Below, piece after piece: positions 19,791 through 30,011 of a stretch of DNA of 64,000 bases. Numbering within the stretch: position 1 is the stretch's first letter; each line of letters opens with the position of its first letter. Below the pieces are notes generated by a model that was not told the DNA's origin, did not search any database, and worked only from the letters and a program-made list of their open reading frames with translations. The translations under genes and the position numbers were made by a program. The stretch is taken from the NCBI RefSeq assembly GCF_013753875.1, contig NZ_SMDS01000002.1, forward strand, positions 1 through 64,000. The letters run 5' to 3'. Source of the DNA: Candidatus Pantoea persica (GTDB lineage Bacteria; Pseudomonadota; Gammaproteobacteria; Enterobacterales; Enterobacteriaceae).

Positions 19791-22214
19791 TTAATCGTGC
19801 GCCACCGCGCTCTCGATGGTCAGCCGCACGTCGCTGGTCACCAGGTCGGCAAGAATATGCCAGGTGGCCTGCGTGTGCTCGATGTCAGCGTCGCCGGTAT
19901 CGCTGATATAACCTTCGTCACGTAGCGTCAGCACCAACGTGGTAAATACCGCTTTATCAAAGAACTCTGGCGCATTGATGCCGTGCAGCACCGACAGACG
20001 CTGCGCCAGCATGCGGCTCTCTTTTTCCAGCGTGCCGCGGTTGATGGCGGGTTTCGCGCTGAGGATCGAGAAGGTGATGGCGAAGCGCTGCAGGGTTTCG
20101 CGGATGCCGGCAGCCAGCAACTGCAGCGCGCGAACGCGCGCGGCGGTATGGCGCAGCTGGCTGTCCTGAATGGTAATCAGTCCCTGGCGCGCCAGCTCCT
20201 GGCAAAGCGCGTTCAGCAGCTTGGGCAGCGCCTCCATATCCCAGCACAGGAACAGCTCGCTCTTCAGCATGGGATAAATCAGCTTCACCTGGCGCAGCAG
20301 TTCGGCTTCGCTAAGGTTCGGGTGCTGCTGGATAATCGCGGCGATCAGCGACGGCATCACCAGCATATGGTGAATGTTGTTGCGGTAGTAGGTCATCAGC
20401 ACCGCCTGCTCGCGCGGTAGGATGATTATATCGCCGATATTGTCCTGCTTGGTCTCGAACTTGTTCATGCTCATGGCATGATCCAGCAGCGCCTCTGCGG
20501 AGAGCGGCGGCACCGTCGATTCCGGCGAGTAGGGCACATTGCGCAGCAGCTGAGTGTAGCACTCAAGCTGTTCGATCAGCTGCTCACGGGTTAGTGAGCG
20601 CTGACGTGAAGCGAGCAGCGCGGTGACGCACAGGTTCATCGCGTTGGCGGCGCCCGCTTCGTTGATGCGCACCATTAGACGCGCGGCAATGTCATTGACC
20701 GTCGGCGTCAGCCAGCTGGGACGCTGCGGCTCTATAGGATCGATGGCGTCGCGCCACTCCGGCACCCGCTTGTTCAGGTAGTTGACCAGCGGCAGCGGCT
20801 CGCCGAAGTTGACGTAGCCCTGGCCCAGGTTGCGCAGCTTACGCAGCCCGCGCACCATCTGCATAAAGCCTTCTTTCTCTTTCGCCGCGCCGCGCAGCTC
20901 TTTGGCGTAAGTGCCCACTTCCATAACGTGCTCATAGCCGATGTAGATCGGCACCAGCGTAATGGGGCGATTGCCGCCGCGCAGCATCGCCTGCAGTGTC
21001 ATCGCCAGCGTGCCGGTTTTTGGATGGAGCAAGCGGCCGGTGCGCGAGCGCCCGCCCTCAACGAAATACTCCACCGAGTAGCCGCGGCTGAACAGCTCGC
21101 CCAGATATTCGCGGAATACGGTGGCGTAGAGCTTGTTGCCCTTGAAGGTACGGCGAATAAAGAAGGCGCCCAGACGGCGGAAAATCGGTCCGGCGGGCCA
21201 GAAGTTGAGGTTGATGCCCGCGGCGATATGCGGCGGCACCAGGCCCTGATGATAGAGCACATAGGAGAGCAGCAGATAGTCCATGTGGCTGCGATGGCAG
21301 GGAACATAGACGATCTCGTGGCCATCTTCCGCCAGCTGGCGCACGCGCTCGCCGCCGTTGACGTTGATGCCCTGATAGAGACGGCTCCACAACCAGCCCA
21401 TTATGCGGTCGGTGACGCGGATCGCCTCGTAGGAGAAGTCGGCGGCAACCTCTTCCATCATTTCAACGGCGTTTTGCTGCGCCTTCTCATTGGAGAGCTT
21501 TTTGCTGCGCGCCTCTTCTTCCACCGCTTTTTCAATCGCCTTGGACTGCAGCAGCTTGTTGAAGAGATCCTGTCGCGCCGGCAGGCGCGGACCCACCGCC
21601 GCTAAACGCTGACGCGCGAAATGAATGCGCGCTAAGCGCGCCAGCTTCTGCGCAATGGTTTTATCGGTGCCGTGCTGCGTCGCCATCCAGCGCAGCGAGA
21701 CGGTCGGGGAAAAGCGCACAAAGCTGTCGCGCCCGTGCCAGACGATGGCGAAGAACTTTTCCACGCCGTTCAGCTCGCGCAAGTACGGCGTATCGGCGCC
21801 CTGGACCTCGCGGCCCGGTGCGCGGCCGAACATCACCGATACCGGCAGCATCTGAATATCCAGCGCGGGATTGTTGCGGTGCAGATCGAGATACTCATGG
21901 AAAATCTTCACCGATTCCGTGCTGGGCACGAAACAGGGGAAGACGCGCGGGCCGTCATGAATAAAGACGTGACGCGGCAACAGCGTGCCGTCGATTTCCA
22001 GCGGCGAAAGCGGATCGGGCAAATTATGCCTGAGGCACTGCTGACGCAGCGTCATCAAATCCGCCTTGGAATCGTAAGGCAGCACGTACATAATCGGCCG
22101 CGTCGGATCCAGCCCATGTTCGGAAACGGGATCGGCCGGAATAGCCTTACTTTTCACCAAAACGGAAAGTGGTAAATTCAACAGTTTATAATAGAGTTTA
22201 CGCCAACCTGACAT
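19791..22214 (-). CDS. plsB: glycerol-3-phosphate 1-O-acyltransferase
   Basis: 807 residues, identical in length to E. coli PlsB when started at [17 protein letters not shown] (22214). An in-frame upstream extension to 22349 is rejected because it overlaps the dgkA start and has no family counterpart. The enzyme makes lysophosphatidate on the inner membrane. All four acyltransferase blocks are intact: [13 protein letters not shown] (catalytic HX4D), [26 protein letters not shown] and [13 protein letters not shown]. It is divergent from dgkA with 128 bases between the starts. No lesion is visible. Confidence 0.98.
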   Translation of the reverse strand: MSGWRKLYYKLLNLPLSVLVKSKAIPADPVSEHGLDPTRPIMYVLPYDSKADLMTLRQQCLRHNLPDPLSPLEIDGTLLPRHVFIHDGPRVFPCFVPSTESVKIFHEYLDLHRNNPALDIQMLPVSVMFGRAPGREVQGADTPYLRELNGVEKFFAIVWHGRDSFVRFSPTVSLRWMATQHGTDKTIAQKLARLARIHFARQRLAAVGPRLPARQDLFNKLLQSKAIEKAVEEEARSKKLSNEKAQQNAVEMMEEVAADFSYEAIRVTDRIMGWLWSRLYQGINVNGGERVRQLAEDGHEIVYVPCHRSHMDYLLLSYVLYHQGLVPPHIAAGINLNFWPAGPIFRRLGAFFIRRTFKGNKLYATVFREYLGELFSRGYSVEYFVEGGRSRTGRLLHPKTGTLAMTLQAMLRGGNRPITLVPIYIGYEHVMEVGTYAKELRGAAKEKEGFMQMVRGLRKLRNLGQGYVNFGEPLPLVNYLNKRVPEWRDAIDPIEPQRPSWLTPTVNDIAARLMVRINEAGAANAMNLCVTALLASRQRSLTREQLIEQLECYTQLLRNVPYSPESTVPPLSAEALLDHAMSMNKFETKQDNIGDIIILPREQAVLMTYYRNNIHHMLVMPSLIAAIIQQHPNLSEAELLRQVKLIYPMLKSELFLCWDMEALPKLLNALCQELARQGLITIQDSQLRHTAARVRALQLLAAGIRETLQRFAITFSILSAKPAINRGTLEKESRMLAQRLSVLHGINAPEFFDKAVFTTLVLTLRDEGYISDTGDADIEHTQATWHILADLVTSDVRLTIESAVAHD

Positions 22215-22342
22215 AGACAACATGAAGCCTCTTGTTAGCAAAGCGCCGCAAGCATACCAGAAAGTGCTGCGAAGATCTGTGGTGGTGCCAAACGCACTTG
22301 GCCCAGACGTTGACGTTAAACGATTAAAAGGGTTCCCTCGCA

Positions 22343-22711
22343 ATGGCAAGTAATACCACCGGTTTGCTCAGGATTATAAAGGCGGCAGGCTACTCGTGGC
22401 AGGGACTGCGCGCCGCCTGGCAGCATGAAGCCGCGTTCCGTCAGGAAGCGACGGCCGCCATTATCGCTATCGTCGTCGCCTGCTGGCTGGATGTGGATAC
22501 CGTGTCGCGCATCCTGATGATCGGCTCGGTGGTGCTGGTTATCATCGTCGAAATCCTGAACAGCGCCATTGAAGCGGTGGTCGATCGCATTGGTCATAAG
22601 CGTCATCCGCTGGCGGGCAGGGCGAAGGATATGGGCTCCGCCGCCGTATTGCTGGCTATCATACTGGCGCTTTTCATCTGGATCGCGCTGCTCTGGTCGC
22701 ATTTGCGGTAG
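22343..22711 (+). CDS. dgkA: diacylglycerol kinase
   Basis: 122 residues, the same as E. coli DgkA including Met. Three membrane helices; it recycles diacylglycerol to phosphatidate at the inner membrane. The signature [20 protein letters not shown] with the catalytic and metal-binding Glu residues is intact, as is [16 protein letters not shown]. It starts at ATG 22343 and ends in TAG. Divergent from plsB, whose lipid pathway it serves, with lexA 107 bases downstream. Confidence 0.97.
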   Translation: MASNTTGLLRIIKAAGYSWQGLRAAWQHEAAFRQEATAAIIAIVVACWLDVDTVSRILMIGSVVLVIIVEILNSAIEAVVDRIGHKRHPLAGRAKDMGSAAVLLAIILALFIWIALLWSHLR

Positions 22712-22774
22712 GCCTTCCATAATTATCAGTCGGCAGCTTTGTACCGGAGTTTCGGTTTTTCATTTCGCCAATAC

Positions 22775-22790
22775 CTATATATACTTACAG
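22775..22790 (+). promoter_or_regulatory. LexA box 1 of the lexA promoter, degenerate
   Basis: CTATATATACTTACAG fits the SOS box CTG-N10-CAG except that the first half-site reads CTA. The corresponding E. coli site is CTGTATATACTCACAG. Confidence 0.65.
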
Positions 22791-22793
22791 AGA

Positions 22794-22809
22794 CTGTATA
22801 AACAACCAG
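22794..22809 (+). promoter_or_regulatory. LexA box 2 of the lexA promoter
   Basis: CTGTATAAACAACCAG is a good CTG-N10-CAG SOS box, eight bases before the lexA start codon. Two tandem boxes at lexA are the E. coli arrangement. Confidence 0.8.
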
Positions 22810-22817
22810 GGGGCGGG

Positions 22818-23426
22818 ATGAAAGCATTAACCATCAGGCAGCAACAGGTTTATGACCTGATTCGCGACCATATTAACCAGACTGGCATGCCGCCGACGCG
22901 CGCGGAAATCGCCTCGCAGCTGGGGTTCCGTTCCCCGAACGCCGCCGAAGAGCACCTGAAAGTGCTGGCGCGCAAAGGCGTCATTGAGATCGTTTCCGGC
23001 GCCTCGCGCGGCATTCGTCTGCTGATGGAAGAGGAAGAGTCGAACGGTCTGCCGCTGATCGGGCGCGTCGCCGCCGGTGAGCCGATGCTGGCGCAGAAAC
23101 ATATCGAAACCCACTACAAAATCGATCCGGATCTGTTTAAGCCTTCCGCCGATTTCCTGCTGCGCGTTTCCGGTATGTCGATGAAAGATATTGGCATTAT
23201 GGATGGTGATCTGCTTGCTGTGCATAAGACGCAGGATGTACGCAACGGCCAGGTCGTCGTGGCGCGCATCGATGATGAAGTGATCGTGAAGCGCTGGAAA
23301 AAGCAGGGTTCCGTGGTGCATCTGCTGCCGGAAAACAACGACTTTCAGCCTATCGTTGTCGATACGCGCACCCAGTCGCTGACCGTTGAAGGTCTGGCGG
23401 TGGGCGTGGTCCGCAACGGCGAGTAG
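22818..23426 (+). CDS. lexA: SOS repressor LexA
   Basis: 202 residues, as in E. coli. The N-terminal winged helix ([31 protein letters not shown] [20 protein letters not shown]) binds SOS boxes. The C-terminal S24 peptidase domain self-cleaves when RecA is active: the cleavage bond Ala-Gly in GRVAAGEPM (residues 86-87), Ser121 in SGMSMKDIG and Lys158 in DDEVIVKRW are all present. ATG at 22818 follows GGGGGCGGG. It is autoregulated by the two boxes upstream. It ends in TAG. dinF follows, as in E. coli, but is broken. Confidence 0.97.
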   Translation: MKALTIRQQQVYDLIRDHINQTGMPPTRAEIASQLGFRSPNAAEEHLKVLARKGVIEIVSGASRGIRLLMEEEESNGLPLIGRVAAGEPMLAQKHIETHYKIDPDLFKPSADFLLRVSGMSMKDIGIMDGDLLAVHKTQDVRNGQVVVARIDDEVIVKRWKKQGSVVHLLPENNDFQPIVVDTRTQSLTVEGLAVGVVRNGE

Positions 23427-23514
23427 CTCTGATCCGCTGCCTTCAGGCGCCTGCATCGTTTTGTCAGGCGTCTGAACACCTCTCTCTCTTCTACTCTGCG
23501 GCATGGAGTCGCTG

Positions 23515-24528
23515 ATGAGTCTCTTCACTGCGAAAGACAGACAACTCTGGCGGCTGGCGCTGCCGATGATTCTCTTCAATATCACCGTTCCGCTGCTTGG
23601 GCTGGTGGATACGGCTGTGATCGCCACTTTGACAGTCCCGTCGATCTAGGTGGCGTCGCGATTGGCGCTACCGCCACCAGCTTCGTCTTTATGCTGTTTC
23701 TGTTTATGAGCATGAGCACCACGGGCCTGACCGCGCAGGCGTTCGGCGCGCAGGACAGGCTGGCACTGGCGCGCGCCCTGACGCAGCCGCTGCTGACCGG
23801 CGCACTGTTTATTCTGCTGCGCGACTCGCTGGGCGCGCTGACGGGCAAGCTGGCGGGCGGCGACCCTGCGGTACTGGCGCAGGCGGCGCGCTTTATGTAC
23901 ATCCGCTGGCTCAGCGCGCCGGCGACGCTGGCGAATATGGTGCTGCTCGGCTGGCTGCTGGGCGTGCAGTATGCGCGTGTGCCGGTGCTGCTGCTGCTGG
24001 TCGGCAACGGTGTGAATATCCTGCTCGACCTTTGGCTGGTGCTGGGGTTGAAGTGGGGCGTGGCGGGCGCGGCGACATCAGCCGCTTGCTGCGCCTTAAT
24101 CGCGACATCATGCTGCGCTCGCTGCTGGTGCAGTTTTGTTTCGCCTCGCTGACGTTGATCGGCGCCCGGCTGGGGCCGGAGATCGTCGCCGCCAACGCCG
24201 TGCTGCTGATGTTTATCACCTTTACGCCTATGCGGTCGAGGCCGTCTCCGGCGAAGCCTTCGGCGCGCGCGACGGCAGCTAGCTGCTCGACGTATGGCAC
24301 GCGGCCTGCCGCCAGGCGGGGCTGGTAGTGCTGGCGTTCGCCCTGATCTACGCGCTGAGCGGCGAAGCGATTGCGGCGCTCGGCTACTTTCTGACGCTGC
24401 CGACGCTTCCCTGGCTTGGCAATCATGGCTTGTGGCTGGCGGTAACCGTGTTTCTCGCGCTGCGCGGCGTTTCGCTCTGGATCATCTGGCTGCGCGAATG
24501 GCGTCTGAATCGCTGGTTTAACAACTAA
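23515..24528 (+). pseudogene. dinF: MATE-family efflux transporter DinF, broken
   Basis: It starts MSLFTAKDRQLWRLALPMIL, matching DinF, then loses frame near 23620 (VIA instead of VIGHLDSP). It resumes through LGGVAIGATATSFVFML and RWLSAPATLANMVLLGWLLG. About 60 residues are missing near 24075 (between the GAAT segment and SRLLRLNRDIMLRS). TAG at 24280 replaces Gln (DGS-Q-LLDVWHAACRQAG) by a CCAG to CTAG change. A second loss of about 60 residues precedes LPTLPWLGNHGLWLAVTV. A remnant of the SOS-regulated lexA-dinF operon. Confidence 0.93.
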
Positions 24529-24708
24529 TTAGCGCGAAAGTCGCCGTCCAGAACGCCCGCGCCGATACGGAACATTCTGTAATGCTCCGGCAGTTGTCGA
24601 TTCGTCTACTATAATTAACCTACAAAAGCGCGATGCAGCAGCGCATTGTATTGTCGTATTGCCTTTAAATGGTGGTATGTAAAACTAAGGATGACGTGGA
24701 GGTCTATA

Positions 24709-24921
24709 ATGAATAGATATGAAGCGAGCGGTAACGGGAAGCAGTTCAAAGGAAAATTTAAAGAGAAATGAGGCAAGCTGACTGACGACGATATGTAGGT
24801 TATCGAAGGTAAACGCGATCAGCTGGTCGGCAAAATTCAGGAACGCTACGGTTACGCAAAGGACGAGGCTGAAAAAGAAGTCTCCGACTGGGAAACCCAT
24901 AACAAAGACTACCGCTGGTAA
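24709..24921 (+). pseudogene. yjbJ: CsbD-family stress protein YjbJ, two nonsense codons
   Basis: 70 codons collinear with E. coli YjbJ (69 residues), a small abundant stress protein of unknown mechanism. TGA at 24769-24771 replaces Trp (KEK-W-GKLTDDDM) and TAG at 24796-24798 interrupts M-x-VIEGKRDQLVGKIQERYG. The conserved Trp after GN is also Gly. The frame otherwise runs cleanly to WETHNKDYRW. Likely a recent inactivation. Confidence 0.9.
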
Positions 24922-24948
24922 TTCCCCCGTTCAGACCGATCTGAACAG

Positions 24949-24975
24949 ACGGCACAGGGAAGTGCCGTTTAGCCT
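24949..24975 (+). terminator. hairpin after yjbJ
   Basis: ACGGCAC and GTGCCGT separated by six bases, followed by a short T-rich stretch. A second hairpin (GTTCAGA/TCTGAAC) lies at 24929-24946. It overlaps the end of the convergent zur gene. Confidence 0.5.
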
Positions 24976-25490
24976 ATTTTCCCGCGCTTTTTCCCTTCTG
25001 TCTCATGGTCATGGCTACAGCAGTCGTGATGCGTGCAGGCTTCCACTTCCGTACAGGCAACGCACAGCCCATGCGCCTCTATCACGCTGTGTCGTAGCGT
25101 AAACTGCACCTCGCCAGCCAGACTGCCAATGATCTTCTCAACGCCTTGCGCCTGCTTTTCCGTTACCGCCGCACAGCGATCGCACACCAGCATCACCGAC
25201 GTATGTGCGGGCGCTTCAAAGTGATGACAAACCACATAGCTGTTGTTTAACTCCACGCGATGGATAAAGCCCTGCTTCAGGAGAAAATCGAGCGCGCGAT
25301 AGACCGTGGGCGGTTTCGCCTGCGGCTCGCTGGCGCGTAGCCGACCCAGCAGATCATAGGCACTAATCGACCCGTGCTGCATCGCCATCAGGCGCAGCAC
25401 TTCGGCGCGCTGCGTCGTCAGGCGCACCCCGCGCTGCAGGCACAGCTTCTCTGCCTGGGTCATGATTTGCTCTGGCGTCATTGTCGACAT
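24969..25490 (-). CDS. zur: zinc uptake regulator (Fur family)
   Basis: 173 residues (E. coli Zur 171). The N-terminal winged helix is MTQAEKLCLQRGVRLTTQRA to PPTVYRALDFLLKQGFIHRV. The C-terminal dimerisation domain retains the structural zinc cysteines VCDRCAAV and GLCVACTEVEAC, plus a His-rich tail. With zinc bound it represses zinc uptake genes. ATG at 25490 gives MSTMTPEQIMTQAE; an ATG in frame only three codons downstream is equally possible. It lies convergent to yjbJ. No lesion. Confidence 0.95.
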   Translation of the reverse strand: MSTMTPEQIMTQAEKLCLQRGVRLTTQRAEVLRLMAMQHGSISAYDLLGRLRASEPQAKPPTVYRALDFLLKQGFIHRVELNNSYVVCHHFEAPAHTSVMLVCDRCAAVTEKQAQGVEKIIGSLAGEVQFTLRHSVIEAHGLCVACTEVEACTHHDCCSHDHETEGKKRGKIG

Positions 25491-25936
25491 AGTGACTTCT
25501 CCCCAGGAAACGAGATGTTATTCTATCACAATAAATTTGCTCGCGCTGGCGCAGCTGCTTTTTTGCCACAGCTTTGATTTCCGCTTTTATTTTCATCGGA
25601 TTAACGGCGAAAAACGCAGCCAGGCCTGAGATGCACCCATCAGATAGGGTCAGACTAATTAAGATAATTGTTAACATAACCGACATATTTCTTTAAAAAT
25701 CAATAGTTTAAGCACTAATGTTCAATGGGCTTTAAGCAACCACTGGCCTTGATTTCCTTTATGAAGACCCCGCAAAACAATAAAAGCGTCGTTTTGCAGC
25801 AAAAGCATCCAATCCGGCGAATAAGAATGCTGTTTTGACTGAACTCACAGCAATGAATTGTTAGCCAGCGTTCACAATATCGCTAACAACAAATTCTGGT
25901 GATAAATGTTTTCCCGATCAAGGTGATGGCAGACAA
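25491..25936. other. gene-free gap upstream of zur and the TraF-like gene
   Basis: About 445 bases, AT rich in its right half, carrying the divergent promoters. A minus-strand frame from 25686 begins with a plausible membrane-like segment (MLTIILISLTLSDGCISGL) but runs into antisense zur. I do not call it a gene. Confidence 0.4.
25514..25532. promoter_or_regulatory. possible Zur-type operator upstream of zur
   Basis: GATGTTATTCTATCACAAT is an imperfect palindrome resembling the Zur consensus core GTTATANTATAAC. It is 24 bases before the zur ATG and could be autoregulatory. Weak evidence from one site. Confidence 0.25.
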
Positions 25937-27183
25937 ATGGCAAATAAACACTCCCGGCGCGCTACGCTTTTATATCCGCTTGTTTTGAATTCGGTTTTCA
26001 TTTCCTCTTCGGCCTTCGCAGTAGGTACCTGGTACAACACGCGCAATGACGCGATGGACGGCACCGGCGTCGCCTCCTCGACCTATGGCTCAGCGGTACT
26101 GGCGAACCCGGCGCTGATGACGCGGGCGCAGCCGGAAAACAACGTGGCAATTATTTTTCTCTTTGCCGGTTTGCAGATCACGGATAAAGACAACAAGATG
26201 GTGGATAAGGTCGATGACATCAGCGACACCGTCGATCGCTACAAAGACGTCATCAACAACCTGACCTGTCGCGACTACCTGAACGGCTATCCGCAGCTGA
26301 AAGCGGCGTCTGCCGATGTGGCGGACCAACTGCGCGGGCAACAAAGCTAACGCCAACGCGGGTGTGGCGCTGGCGGTAACTATGCCCAACGAGACGCTGC
26401 CATTCGCCTTTATCACCAAAGCCTACGGCACGGTGCATCTGCGCGCTGACGTCGCGCAGAGCGATATCGCCTACCTTGATGGTGTGGCCAACGGCACTAC
26501 TATTCCCGCGCTGGGCAACCAGAATAACCTGCGCTCCAGCGCTCACGGCCTTTCTGCGCTGGTCACCGACTACGGCGTCGCGGTGGCGCACGAATTTAGC
26601 GTAGCGGGCCATCCGGTTTCGCTGGGCGTGACGCCGAAGATCCAGAAAACCTGGCTCTATAACTATTCCGCCAGCATCTACAACTACGACAAGAATGACT
26701 TTAACGGCAGCCGCTACCGCAACGACAATACTGGCTTTTAACATCGATGCCGGCTTAGCGACGCCGCTGGGCGACAACTGGACGCTGGGCGTTACTGGCC
26801 TGAATCTGGTGTCGCGCGATTTGCAGACCAAAGAGACCAACAGCTATCGTGATACCTATCAGATCCGTCCGCTGGTGACGTCTGGCCTGTCATGGAGCAG
26901 CGGGCCGTTTACCGCCGCGCTGGACGTGGATTTAACGGAGACGAAGCGTTTTAAGTCGCAGGCGAATAGCCAGTACGCGGGCGTCGGCGGCGAATGTCGC
27001 GTGCTGGACTGGCTGGCGCTGTACGCCGGCTACCGCGCGGATATGAAATCGGCCGATGAGAATGTCTTCACCGCTGGCTTCGGCCTGGCGCTGTTCAACA
27101 ATGCGGTGCATCTGGATTTGGCCGTCTCGGTGGGCGACAACAATACCTGGGGCGCGATGATGCAGCTCGGCTTTAATTTCTGA
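25937..27183 (+). pseudogene. TraF-like (TraF_2 family) outer-membrane barrel protein, two frameshifts
   Basis: Signal-peptide-like start ending SSSAFAVGTWYNTRNDAMDG, then NPALMTRAQPENNVAIIF. Frame is lost near 26330 at DQLRG (the next frame reads KANANAGVALAVTMPNETL) and again near 26735 (NDNTGF continuing NIDAGLATPLGDNWTLG). The end is a barrel-type C-terminus with terminal Phe ([12 protein letters not shown]). The fold and length (about 415 codons) suit the chromosomal 'conjugal transfer protein TraF' family, whose role is unknown; no conjugation genes lie nearby. The family name is from memory and moderately sure. Confidence 0.7.
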
Positions 27184-27292
27184 TCGGCCTTGCCATCGGG
27201 GAGAAATCGGGCAACGCGCAATCGCCCGGCACCCCGTAAATGTGTTATCCTTGCGCAGATTATCACCACCCTTAACGGATTTTCTGCGCTTC

Positions 27293-28288
27293 ATGAGCAA
27301 CTCTTTTTCCTCGCAATGCTTTTCCATCGCGCCCATGCTCGACTGGACCGACAGATACTGTCGCTATTTTCATCGTCAGCTGACCGGCGATACGCTGCTC
27401 TACACAGAAATGGTGACCTCGGGCGCCATTATTCACGGCAAGGGCGACTATCTGGCCTACAGCGAGGCGGAGCATCCGGTTGCGCTGCAGCTGGGTGGCA
27501 GCGATCCGGCGGCGCTGGCGCAGTGCGCGAAGCTGGCGCAGGCGCGCGGCTACGATGAAATCAACCTTAACGTCGGTTGCCCGTCGGACCGCGTGCAAAA
27601 CGGCCGTTTCGGCGCCTGCCTGATGGGTGAAGCGTCGCTGGTCGCCGAGTGTATCGACGCTATGCGTCAGGTCGTCGATATTCCGGTAACGGTCAAAACC
27701 CGCATCGGCATTGACGAGCAGGACAGCTATGCATTTTTAGTCGATTTCGTCTCTACCGTGGCGCAGCGCGGCGGCTGCGATACCTTTATTATTCACGCGC
27801 GCAAAGCCTGGCTCTCCGGCCTCAGTCCAAAAGAGAACCGCGAGATCCCGCCACTCGACTACCCGCGCGTCTACCAGCTCAAGCGCGATTTCCCGCAGCT
27901 GACCATCGCCATTAACGGTGGGGTAAAGTCGCTGGAAGAGTCCAAAACGCACCTGCAGCATCTGGACGGCGTGATGATGGGGCGCGAAGCGTATCAGAAT
28001 CCCGGCCTGCTGGCGCAGGTGGACCGCGAGCTGTTCGGCCGCGATACGCCGGCCGTTGATCCGGTGGTGGCGGTGCGCGCCATGTACCCTTATATCGAAG
28101 CGGAGCTGGCGAAGGGCACCTATCTGGGCCATATCACACGCCATATGCTCGGTCTGTTCCAGGGGATTCCCGGCGCGCGCCAGTGGCGTCGACACCTGAG
28201 CGAGAACGCCCACAAGCCGGGCGCCGGCGTGCGTGTGCTCGAAGCGGCGCTGGCGCTGGTGGCTGACAAGAAGCCCGACCGCCCGTAA
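27293..28288 (+). CDS. dusA: tRNA-dihydrouridine(20/20a) synthase
   Basis: 331 residues collinear with E. coli DusA. It reduces uridine 20/20a in the tRNA D-loop using FMN and NADPH. FMN-barrel start [20 protein letters not shown], catalytic Cys96 in [17 protein letters not shown], phosphate-binding segment [10 protein letters not shown] and C-terminal helical domain ([18 protein letters not shown]) are intact. ATG at 27293 is chosen over an in-frame GTG at 27242 because it gives the family length. No lesion. Confidence 0.95.
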   Translation: MSNSFSSQCFSIAPMLDWTDRYCRYFHRQLTGDTLLYTEMVTSGAIIHGKGDYLAYSEAEHPVALQLGGSDPAALAQCAKLAQARGYDEINLNVGCPSDRVQNGRFGACLMGEASLVAECIDAMRQVVDIPVTVKTRIGIDEQDSYAFLVDFVSTVAQRGGCDTFIIHARKAWLSGLSPKENREIPPLDYPRVYQLKRDFPQLTIAINGGVKSLEESKTHLQHLDGVMMGREAYQNPGLLAQVDRELFGRDTPAVDPVVAVRAMYPYIEAELAKGTYLGHITRHMLGLFQGIPGARQWRRHLSENAHKPGAGVRVLEAALALVADKKPDRP

Positions 28289-28391
28289 AGCCAGCCCGCA
28301 AGCTGTTTTTTTACACCATAAAACGGCGAATTTCACTATCTCTTCCCGCGGCGCGCAGGCTATTTATGCTAGATATCAGTGCTTTATAATA

Positions 28392-28407
28392 TGGCACGCT
28401 TCTTGTA
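28392..28407 (+). promoter_or_regulatory. sigma-54 promoter of pspG
   Basis: TGGCACG-cttc-TTGT matches the -24/-12 pattern TGGCACG-N4-TTGC with one deviation. It lies about 50 bases before the pspG start, as in E. coli, where PspF activates it. Confidence 0.75.
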
Positions 28408-28456
28408 ATAACGCTGTTGAAATAACAAAAGTTGCCATAACAAGAGGAGTTGCCAA

Positions 28457-28723
28457 GTGGAAATTTTATTCTTTCTAAGCTTTTTTGTGATGCTGATGGT
28501 CACCGGCGTCTCGCTGCTGGGGGTACTGGCGGCGCTGCTGGTAGCAACGGCGCTGATGATGGTCGGCGGGCTGTTCGTTTTTATAATCAAACTTTTGCCG
28601 TGGCTGCTGCTGGCGCTGGCCGCCGTCTGGCTTTATCGCACCGTCGCCGGCGACGATCGCGTACGCGCACAGCGGAAGCTGCGCTGCAAAATCAGCAGGT
28701 TAGATCGCCGTCGCGGCTATTAA
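28457..28723 (+). CDS. pspG: phage-shock protein G
   Basis: 88 residues (E. coli PspG 80) with the diagnostic start EILFFLSFFVMLMVTGVSLL and IIKLLPWLLLALAAVWLYR, two to three membrane helices, and a basic tail ending DRRRGY. GTG at 28457 follows AAGAGGAG at the right distance. PspG is an inner-membrane effector of the PspF/sigma-54 envelope-stress response. The sigma-54 promoter is still in place. The tail is eight residues longer than in E. coli but reads as a normal basic tail. Confidence 0.9.
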   Translation: MEILFFLSFFVMLMVTGVSLLGVLAALLVATALMMVGGLFVFIIKLLPWLLLALAAVWLYRTVAGDDRVRAQRKLRCKISRLDRRRGY

Positions 28724-28870
28724 TTGCGGGCGCGATCACAGAGTGACAGATTGCTTATGCCGGTTTTGCAATTAAACATATTATTTACTTATGATGTTTT
28801 CTGCCAAGATGGTCGCCGTTGAGTCGACATGAATTCATCGCCGCTGTCCCTACACCAGCGCAAACGATAA

Positions 28871-28903
28871 AAGAAAAGGGGCTTCCTTCGGGAAGCCCCA
28901 TTT
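28871..28903 (-). terminator. terminator after qor (and opposing pspG)
   Basis: GGGGCTTCC-TTCG-GGAAGCCCC with an AAAAG flank that becomes a U-run in minus-strand transcripts. Confidence 0.85.
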
Positions 28904-28914
28904 GCATTCTGGCC

Positions 28915-29904
28915 TCAGGGGATTAGCAGGCTGGAGCCCTGCGTGCTGTGGCTCTCCAGCGTCTGATGCGTCCGCGCTGCCTTTTTCAACAGTAATTTCT
29001 GCGGCTCAGGCACCTCGATCTTGATAGCGCCGCTGGCCAGCAGCGAGAAGAGATCGTTGCTTGCCTGCTCCAGCTCTTCACGATTGGTGATATAGCCGTA
29101 GAGCGACGGCCGCGTCACGAACAGCGAGCCTTTTTAATTAAGAATGTTTAAATCAATGCCGGTCACCGGTCTGGAAGCATTACCAAAATTCACCATCAGT
29201 CCCTGGCGGCGCAGCGAATCCAGCGACGCTTCCCAGGTGTCTTTGCCCACCGAGTCGTAAACCACCGCCTTTTTTGCCGTCGGTCAGCTGGCTGACGCGC
29301 TCGGCGATATTCTCTTCACGGTACACGGTAATTAATGGTTGCCTAGGCACCCGCCGTTTTCGCGCGCTCCGCCTTTTCCGCCGAGCCGACGGTGCCGATC
29401 AGGTGCGCGCTGAGCGCCTTCGCCCACTGACAGGCGATCAGGCCGACGCCGCCGGCCGCGGCGTGGAACAGAAACAGCTCATCCGGCTTCACCTGATAGG
29501 TCTGGCGCAGCAGATAGTGCACCGTCAGCCCCTTAAGAAAGCTGGCGGCCGCCTGTTCGAAGCTGATGGCGTCCGGCAGTAGCATCAGACGATCCTCCGC
29601 CACGTTATGCTGCTCGCTGTAGGCGCCCAGCGCCGCCTGGCAGTAGATCACGCGATCGCCCGGCTTGAAGTGCGTCACCTCGGCGCCCACGCGCTTCACT
29701 ACGCCCGCCGCCTCGGTGCCGAATCCGGAAGGCAGGCTGGCGACCGGATAGAGCTCGCTGCGTATATTAGGTATCGATATATTTGATGCCGATAGCCCGG
29801 TTTTCGACCTGTACTTCGCGTTCAGCAGGATCGGCGGGATCGACCTCTACCCATTGCAATACCTTAGGTCCGCCCGGCGCGGTGAACTGAATACGCTTTG
29901 CCAT
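28915..29904 (-). pseudogene. qor: quinone oxidoreductase (NADPH), broken
   Basis: It reads MAKRIQFTAPGGPKVLQWVE and continues like E. coli Qor, a medium-chain dehydrogenase/reductase. TAA appears near 29770 after GIKYIDT together with a frameshift. The middle is good (EQAAASFLKGLTVHYLLRQT, FHAAAGGVGLIACQWAKAL). TAG near 29344 replaces Trp (KTAGA-W-ATI) by CCTGG to CCTAG. Another frameshift near 29275 and a TAA near 29136 (ILN-x-KGSLFVTRPSL) precede the normal end SHSTQGSSLLIP. Four or more lesions. Confidence 0.95.
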
Positions 29905-30011
29905 TTTTACTCCAGTGATTGTTCAACTGATTGTTCAACATGAGGCGTGAGAGGCGCGCCGCCATAAGGTATACTGGCGCGTCCCCTCAGAAGATCGGTA
30001 TTGCACTCGCT

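Noticed and set aside
20928..21605. 225-codon plus-strand frame opposite plsB
   Set aside because: Antisense shadow; plsB is intact and fully explains the sequence.
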